Below are positions 57,303 through 64,000 of a DNA stretch of 64,000 bases, one piece after another (position 1 is the first letter of the stretch; every line of letters begins with the position of its first letter). The notes beneath the pieces are model-generated. The model made no database searches and was not told where the DNA came from. It worked only from the letters and a program-made list of their open reading frames with translations. Source of the DNA: Psilocybe azurescens (Eukaryota > Basidiomycota > Agaricomycetes > Agaricales > Agrocybaceae); assembly GCA_023853785.1 (NCBI GenBank), contig JAJIRX010000133.1:1-64000 (forward strand), given 5' to 3'. Position numbers and translations under genes: made by a program.

Positions 57303-58110
57303 AGTATTTGCCAGGAATTCTAACTGATAAGCGGAGGGTGAGTAAACAGGCTGCCGCTGCCCTGATCATGTCGCTGACCGGCACCCACTTTACTGTATGT
57401 CTGTAGAATCAGGTGTGGGAAGACATGCAACACTTGTCCAAAATCCTTGTTGTAAACAAAGGATCCAAAAGTTGGAGAACGTCACCTCAGCATTACAATG
57501 ACAAGGAAGGCTGGTTTCAGCCTGGAGAAGCGAACCTTTCTCTATCCTGGTTCTAACAGGGTCATGAGGTTGGTTGCTGAATGATGTTATATTCTCAATA
57601 CATAATACTATTGCACAGAAATCAAATCATTTGGAGGTTTCAAGGAACCTTAGAAATGATGATACAATTATCTGGCTGGAAAGAATAATTAAATTTCAGG
57701 CAATCATTGGTGGGATTCTCAGAATCATTCAACCTTATCTATGTATCGTTGGTATCAACACCCTTTTGGACTTGCGCTTCAAGTGGGAGGAGATTGGCCA
57801 CAGTGACTACATTCTGAGGATACTTCAAGTTTGGGGATGCTGTTCAACATTATAAGTGTCGTAAGTAATCGCAACACACCATTTCACCGGGATAACAGAT
57901 CTGACCATTGTTGGTTCGATATCCTTTCTGCTCTGGGAAATTATCAAAATGGAGTGTTTGAAATCCCAGGAATAGGCTTACAAGTGAGGTATGACCCAGG
58001 GACCATTATTGCTTTACTCAGATGTGTCCTATGACATGGTGCTAAATGCCCTGGCGACTGTGCTTGTGTTGCATTTTATATGAGGAAAAGCATGCTGGGT
58101 TATTTGGGTT
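57303..58110 (+). pseudogene. TET/JBP-family 2-oxoglutarate/Fe(II) dioxygenase, broken
   Basis: TET/JBP enzymes oxidise 5-methylcytosine or thymine in DNA; Agaricomycetes have expanded sets, many linked to KDZ transposons. Blocks in the expected order: YLPGILTDKRRVSKQAAAAL, VWEDMQHLSKIL, TSPQHYNDKEGWFQPGEA and SLSWF.QGHEVG (frame 2, 57303-57560); IKFQAIIGGILRIIQPYL (frame 1, from about 57690); then FNIISVVSNRNTPFHRD with the iron-binding His-Arg-Asp at 57885-57893, WFDILSALGNYQNGVFEIPG, LQVRYDPGTIIAL and, past a TGA (58032-58034), HGAKCPGDCACVAFYMR. The family norm there is R-H-G and G-D-R. The TGA for Arg and the Cys for Arg are both changes expected from CG to TG mutation. Two frame changes and several stops make this a relic. 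Confidence 0.75.
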
Positions 58111-59388
58111 CATTTCAACCAAATTAGTCAATTCACGGCAATATCATTGAGGATAAAACCATAGTTTGGGAAGAGGGTGAAAAATATTCATGGTCTGGTT
58201 TATAGAACAAGTGGTTTCTGTCTTTAATTTAACAATTTGGGGGCCTGATATTGACATAATGGACATATTGTGGACGCCCGGAGGAAACATAATTATGAAA
58301 CCCCAATTTTGATCAAGCAGCCACCGCAAACTGCAATGGTTAGCCATCTCCCTAACTAATACACTGTGAGACTCAGTGAGGTATATAGAGAAATAATGGA
58401 TTTCAGAATAAGTCATATCAAAACAAATACTGATGTACGTTATGCAGTCCCGGCGCTTAAAGCGAGTCTCAGTCTGAGAGGTAAGGCCATCGAACACACT
58501 ACTGGGATGCACAAATTGAAAGAGACATTATACTTTTCATGTTGTTGTTAGCTTGTTGACATTTTCAATACCTGAACTATTGTACCAGTGTCCGGCGAAG
58601 ACATGATATTAGTTCTCAATTTGCAGATCAGAAACTGACTTCAAAATATCTGAACACTACTCGCCTATACATCTTTCATGAGCCCACAAAACAATAGGTT
58701 GTTCATATTTGTGATAGAGAAGATGTTTTCAAAGGGGATGATCTGTAAAGCTGATTAGACGATATTTGGAGGAGTTGTTGGGAGCCGGCCATTTTTCCTG
58801 TCTTAGTTGCATGCATGTATCGCTTCCAATAAACAGGGCGTCTGTCGATCCCAAACTGCCACAGGTACAAACATCCAAATTACATGCATCATAAATCACG
58901 CCATGTTTAACATCATTGGCATCCGCAACTTCAATGCTTAACTTCCCTTTAATCTATTATACCTTATGCAGTCTCCACATTGGTCTCCACATTGGTCTTT
59001 GCTGGGTCATCTGGACAGTGAATGCGCAAGTGCGCACTGCTGCCCTCTTCATCAGCATTTATAGAACTCTTTATTGGCATGTCATTGTGATCGTCATCGT
59101 GGCCATAGCTGTAGTTTGTAGATGAGCTAGTATAATGCTATGTATGATATCAAGAACAAGAATGAGAATGGGAATGGGAATGGGAATGAGGTTGCAAGTG
59201 GGATTGTGATTGTGATTCATCAAGTTGCACATTATGTAGAAGGCATAGAATATACATGGAGAGCTGCAGCAGCGGTCCTGTGTGTTGTTATGTGCCTCAC
59301 TTTATTTGGGAATAATTTTGGAACTATTTCATATTGACATTCACCCATGTATACTAAAATATGAGCAACAGATGTGGGCAGACATAGT
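58111..59388. other. Intergenic after the TET relic
   Basis: A minus-strand frame at 58512-58144 (with WLLDQNWGFIIMFPPGVHN) is the longest, with no recognised family. A (GGGAAT)n stretch lies at 59165-59190. Nothing else supported. Confidence 0.45.
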
Positions 59389-61885
59389 GATGTCTTTACC
59401 TTCCCCCACCTATTCCAGACAGAATCAAACTTTATTCCTGGAATGAAGATGGATTCCATCAGATTCCAGTCTGAAATCTCATGTCATATCACCTGGTATT
59501 TTGTATAGGTGAATGAACATGGATTCCAGAAAATAGGCCATTCCGAATGGAATATTCCAGTTCTATTCCAATGGAATGGCTGGGATCAATGTGGATTCCA
59601 ACTGGATTCCAACAGGAATACCATATATTGCATTGGGTTTGGTCCAATATAGGTCCATTCCAATGGAATAAGGTGGAATCCGAGTGGAATGATATCCCAG
59701 TATTTTTATTATATTTTATTATAATTTACACTAGTATTAAAAAAATTACATGTGCTAGAATCAAACTTGGGCACTGTAGAAAGCTGTACACAAGCGAGAT
59801 AAACCAACTGAGCCATAATGGCCTTTAAAAAATAAAAAATAAGTTAAATATATACTAGCGCACCCGATATTCTCGGCATTGCTTGGCACAAGCAAATCAA
59901 CAATGCGTGTGTGACATGTTGATGCCATGTCGGTCCGTTGTTAATTCTGGCCCCACCTTTTTTCCACCACCCACTGCCACCTCGTTGGTCAGAGCCAGGC
60001 AAAAGCCAACCCGATGTGACGGAGGACAACAAGGACCGTGATGGCCGCGCTGACGACAACGAAGACCAGGACAGATGCGGCGAGAACCAGGATGTGGACA
60101 AGGACAGCCAGCGCAAGGACCAGGACCAGGATGTGGACAACTGCAACCACGACCACAAGGACCAGGGCAAGGGCAAGGCAGGCCGCAACAAGCATGCAGA
60201 CAAGCATGTGGGCAGTGAGAGCAACAACGTCGTGCACGCAGATGGCCAGGATGACAATGTCAAGCACAGCCAGAGCGACAATGAGCATGGCCAGGGCAAC
60301 AATGTGGATGGCCAGGATGGTAACAAGCATGGCTGGAGCGAGGACGTGGACAGTGGGGTGAGCACAAGCACAAGCACAGTGGGGGGAAATGATGATGAGT
60401 GTCACTGCTCGCTGCCCACGGAAAACACCAAAATTTGCGACACGGGCCGGCTGGCGCTGCCACAATTCCCGTTTCGAATACGGGATACCCAAAAACATGC
60501 AACATAGAAACGAACATTTCGCGCACTAAAACCCAAACCCTTCCTCCTTGCTTCCAATGCAATGCCGCACTCCATAACACCGACAAAATATGTCTCATCA
60601 ACTTCGCAAATCGCATACCATACGACTCAATATGAGAGCGGCTCCGAAACCATGCTATCATTTTCCTGAACAGCACCTACAAGACGACTCCTGATGATTC
60701 ATTATCCTGGACCTCAAAACGATGATCTGCGAGGGTTTATATCATTGGCTAGTGTGGGTTTCCCCCTTCTTTCTTAGTGTCTTACAATACTTCTACTTGC
60801 TCTTCGCGTTTTTTTCTCTCCCTCTTCTTTTTGCTTGCCGATATTGGACACTTTCTTGGTCATTTCAGACGTTTTCGTTGTAGTATAAAAGACATTTGTA
60901 TTTGACTTGAATAGGCCAGAATATACAGACTGTTTCTCCCCATCCCGCTGCACTGAAAAACCAAATTCTTACCGCAGATAGCTTCGTCGTGTTGCCCTTG
61001 TCGTCTGCAACCTTTGTTACAATTTGTCTATTGCTGCCCTTGTCATCTGCAGTCCCACTCGTACTTTGTACCTCGCCTTTTGCACCGCGGTTCCTTCTCA
61101 GGGAAATTGACTTTGAAGGCGACCTCTCTTCGTTGGACAGCCTGAACCCCATTCGCAACCTTGGAGCCACACATTGCAACATCCTGTGTCCTCTTGTTCC
61201 TTTTTTGTTTGTTCTGCATGGCATAGCATGTCGTAGGCCCATCAACAATGGGGGGGGCAATGACGTGGACAGCCAGCGGGAGAAAGCACGAGCACGAGCA
61301 CAGCGGAGGCAACAACGCCGGATGGTGGGGGCAACAACAACAACAGGTACAACGGACGCCGCAGACACATACAAAGGCCACGACAATGGCACGATAACGA
61401 CAACAATGACCAACATGTCTAACCTCCCCTATTTTTTTTTTTGATTCTTTTTTTGCTTTTTTTTCTTTTTTCTGTCTTGCTTTCTTATTTTTATTATTAT
61501 CTTTAATGATAATGTATCTTGCTTGTAGATAAAATTGTAGATAATAATGTAGTACATAGTTTTAAATATATTATATTATACTATTATATGAATCTACTTT
61601 AAGTAATACATTCCAGTTGGAATCCAACTGAATTCCATTCCGTGTGAAATTAAAGTTGGACTTGGTGAATTTCACTAAGTTCTTTCTTTAATGAATTAAC
61701 CTGGAATGAACTTGGATTCCAATTGGCAAGGGTTCATTCCCTGATTCCAGACCCATTCCACTTGAACCATTAATTGGAATCCAATTGGAATTGCCTGGAT
61801 TCCAACTGGAATCTAATTGGAATCCATGGAATTGAGTTGGATTCCATGGATTCCATTTGGAATGGGTGGCACATGGTAAAGTACT
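59389..61885 (+). mobile_element. Repeat family X relative, copy 3 (GGAATCC variant)
   Basis: The ends match those of copy 2: TGTCTTTACCTTCCCCCAC on the left and (reverse complement) AGTACTTTACCATGTGCCAC on the right. The subterminal motifs are CCATTGGAATCC-like instead of CCACTGGACTCC. The interior has a GGCCAGGATGACAATG-type minisatellite (about 60000-60370) and a tRNA-like module on the minus strand. No transposase is visible. Boundaries are approximate. Confidence 0.65.
59753..59823 (-). ncRNA. tRNA-like / SINE-type pol III module
   Basis: On the minus strand the sequence has a perfect A-box (TGGCTCAGTTGG) 10 nt from a GGCC start and a B-box-like GTTTGATTC about 45 nt later. The rest does not fold into a regular tRNA by eye, so this is more likely a tRNA-derived repeat or decayed tRNA than a working tRNA. 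It lies inside X copy 3. Confidence 0.45.
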
Positions 61886-63299
61886 GGACATAGTAGACAA
61901 CAACAATGACAGCACCCAACATATTCCTGAACTGGATGGTGTCTCGTTTCAGAAAGTTACAGCAGCCTATGGTGTAATCCAAATTTCTGTGGCAACCACT
62001 TTCTGTTCCATCCCAATTCCCAGATTCTGGATTTCCCCTGTGGCACCGGTGGCAAATAATTGAAAACCCTATGGAGCCTGCCACACAAATTTCTGGGTCA
62101 TCCATCACCATACCCGCACCAGCTGCCGATATTCAATTTGTGACTGTCTTCTGGCATCCACTGAGCATAAAACTGGTTGCTAATTCACAGTTCCAGTGGC
62201 GGTGACTAATGATCAATTCAAGTAGCTCCCCTGGTTGCCAATCTTAATTTTGAAGACTAGAATGGCTCCATTATATATATACAGGTTATAGAGCCAGCTC
62301 TAGGGTGAGGCAGTAAATAGAAGGCTGGACAGCAGCCGCTCAATATTTACATACCGTGGCACCTGTGGTGCTCCAGATGAAGCCTGGAAACCAAGTCAAT
62401 GTGGCCCTGATTCCATCCAATCTCATTTAAATTTCAATTGATTTGCCAAGTGAGCTGCATAACAAATATGTATTGGATATGAGGAGCATTTTAAGATATA
62501 TGGAAGCCATTGTGGCAGTGCCATCAGGCATCAACCAATTAGATAGACAGATCAGTACATAGTAGATAGATCTAGAATAAAACGGCCCAATGTCAGTGCT
62601 GATATGTAGACATTGACAGCACATCACATGGGGAACAAGAGACACTTTCCCATCTATTGCCGCTGAGGTCCAGGCCCCGAGGCAGATCTGACTGCTCCAC
62701 CATACTGCACTTCAACACCTCATGGCAGAGGCTATACTAGAAACTGCATAAATTGAGGAACCATTTTACCATCTGTTTTACTGCAAATCTCTCAAATGAG
62801 CATTCATGCCAGACAAATGACAAGTACGAATTCTATTTTATATTTTATTTACCTCAATCAGACCTCCTCCCCTTCCCCCCTGCCAATTCTCCCCACAATC
62901 CATCCTAAATTGGTATACCAGGGATGGCAAAAAGTGTCCAGAATGGGATGAAAGTACCCAACAGAAAGTGCATTAGAATAGCAGGAGCTGATGCCAGATT
63001 TGCTGAAAACTGGCTGCCAAAATCAAAAATCACCCCCGCAGGCCGAGGGTGTGCCAGGGTGCAGTGTACCAGGGATGGTATCCACTTGACACCGTACCTC
63101 ACACAACATTGTTGGGCCCTCGCTTGACACCGTGATGAGCACTACATAATTGCCTTTTCGCTGAGTCTCTTTCGGGCCGTGTGACACATCACATCATAAT
63201 TAATTCAGATTCCGTACAGTACATAATTAAATCACTGTCCCATGTGGTATCTGATCTTTATTTGGACAATTTATGTTCTATTTAGAATGCATTTCTACA
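61886..63299. other. Intergenic, nothing recognised
   Basis: Short frames only, none convincing. No repeat shared with other parts of the window was noticed. Confidence 0.45.
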
Positions 63300-63459
63300 T
63301 GTCTACACTTTAAGCTGTCCTCCAAATACATATTCAGTACATTCATAGTTCAACAACATCCATTCCTGTTCATTGCAAATTTCAGTTGCACTGAGTCCAC
63401 CAGTATATACCCCTCTTCCCATTGATGTTTTCATAGGCCTGGCTCTATCCGTCAATCAA

Positions 63460-63660
63460 TGCAATTATATACTGACAGCCGCTGCATCAAAGCAGATTAT
63501 AAAATTTACAACATGGTCATCGGGAACTTGAGAGTCTCCACAGATCGATCACTGTGTCCATAACACAAGTACTCAATCAATATGACACCAGCCAGAATCT
63601 TTGCTTCAGCTCGTACGAGGACCTAATCAGCCCCTGCGATTCGCATCAGGACCCGGGAAG
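63460..63660 (+). repeat. Dispersed repeat shared with the left palindrome arm
   Basis: Contains ACTCAATCAATATGACACC, CTTGCTTCAGCTCGTAC-like and CAGCCCCTG-GATTC-like blocks in the same order as the reverse complement of about 30060-30260. The right palindrome arm lacks most of it. Confidence 0.65.
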
Positions 63661-63670
63661 CTCAAACAAA

Positions 63671-63785
63671 GCTTGTCCGCTTTTTGCGGATTCGAGGGCC
63701 CAAAAATTGCAGAAGCTTTGTCCGTTTTGGTGGATTTGAGGGAGCTGCAAGCCGGGCTTTGTCCGCTTTTTACTGATTTTAGACC
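63671..63785 (+). repeat. Short tandem repeat, about 42-44-bp units, three copies
   Basis: GCTTTGTCCGCTTTTT followed by GGATTTGAGGG-like sequence recurs at 63671, 63715 and 63756. A minus-strand open frame (63948-63646) crosses it and is not supported otherwise. Confidence 0.65.
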
Positions 63786-64000
63786 AATATTTACTGTGTG
63801 AATGCGAAATATCATTGCTCACATTCCTCCTCCATTGAACATTCACATCCCGTGAGAAAAATAAGGAAATCAGTAGAGGTAAGATTTGAATTTCTGTAAG
63901 TAATTTATAAAATATTGATAAATTTACCAAATTTACCAGAAATGACACGCTCTGCAGGAGAGAAAATTTTCCTTTATTAATATTAGGTAGGACCCAGAGA

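Noticed and set aside
60445..60500. T-arm-like hairpin (CCCGT-TTCGAAT-ACGGG) suggesting a tRNA
   Set aside because: No A-box, acceptor stem or anticodon arm could be placed around it.

Overview
The window looks like nuclear DNA of a filamentous basidiomycete, most likely an Agaricomycete. The reasons are many introns of about 50-65 nt with GT...AG borders, a DUF6533-type membrane protein, an HsbA-type secreted protein, a DUF5648 protein, an EgtD/EasF-type methyltransferase, a chromodomain Ty3 element and a relic of the fungal TET/JBP dioxygenase family. The species cannot be named from the sequence. Only a minority of the window is single-copy gene sequence.

Layout. 0-15.4 kb is a nest of mobile DNA. 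A degenerate multi-exon gene (minus strand, 0.1-2.25 kb) is followed by a G-rich minisatellite split by a complete Ty3/gypsy chromovirus (2745-9735, matching 5-bp target duplication). Next comes a repeat (family X, copy 1) split by a pogo-type transposon (10486-14908, TA duplication), which is itself split by a 1.45-kb element with about 230-bp terminal inverted repeats. 15.4-22.8 kb is gene-poor, with relics of a DUF6533 protein and possibly an O-methyltransferase. 22.8-24.8 kb holds mitochondrial hsp60 with a likely heat-shock promoter. 25-29.5 kb has an unidentified exon block and a secreted DUF5648 protein.

29.5-36.65 kb is a large imperfect palindrome. Its centre (32473-33500) is a nearly perfect 1-kb inverted repeat, and each arm carries a copy of one unidentified seven-exon gene, intact on the left and damaged on the right. 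The right arm ends inside the 3' end of an HXXXD acyltransferase gene (36.5-38.07 kb); the left arm ends in a scrap of that same gene. 38.97-42.6 kb carries an inverted, broken second copy of the hsp60 3' half, split by an intact HsbA-type gene. 43.07-44.3 kb is an intact four-exon methyltransferase.

44.7-64 kb is again repeat territory: a fold-back element with a nested insertion, a hAT-like MITE with an 8-bp duplication, diverged repeats, a second degenerate repeat-family gene, X copies 2 and 3 (each with an internal minisatellite), a broken TET/JBP dioxygenase gene and a tRNA-like module.

A shared theme is how genes break. Many in-frame stops in the Ty3 element, the pogo transposase and the TET relic are TGA where arginine (CGA) is expected, as deamination of methylated CpG would give. 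A TET/JBP relic, a 5-methylcytosine oxidase family that in Agaricomycetes is expanded and tied to transposons, lies in the same neighbourhood. All functions are inferred from sequence motifs by eye; no database search was run.
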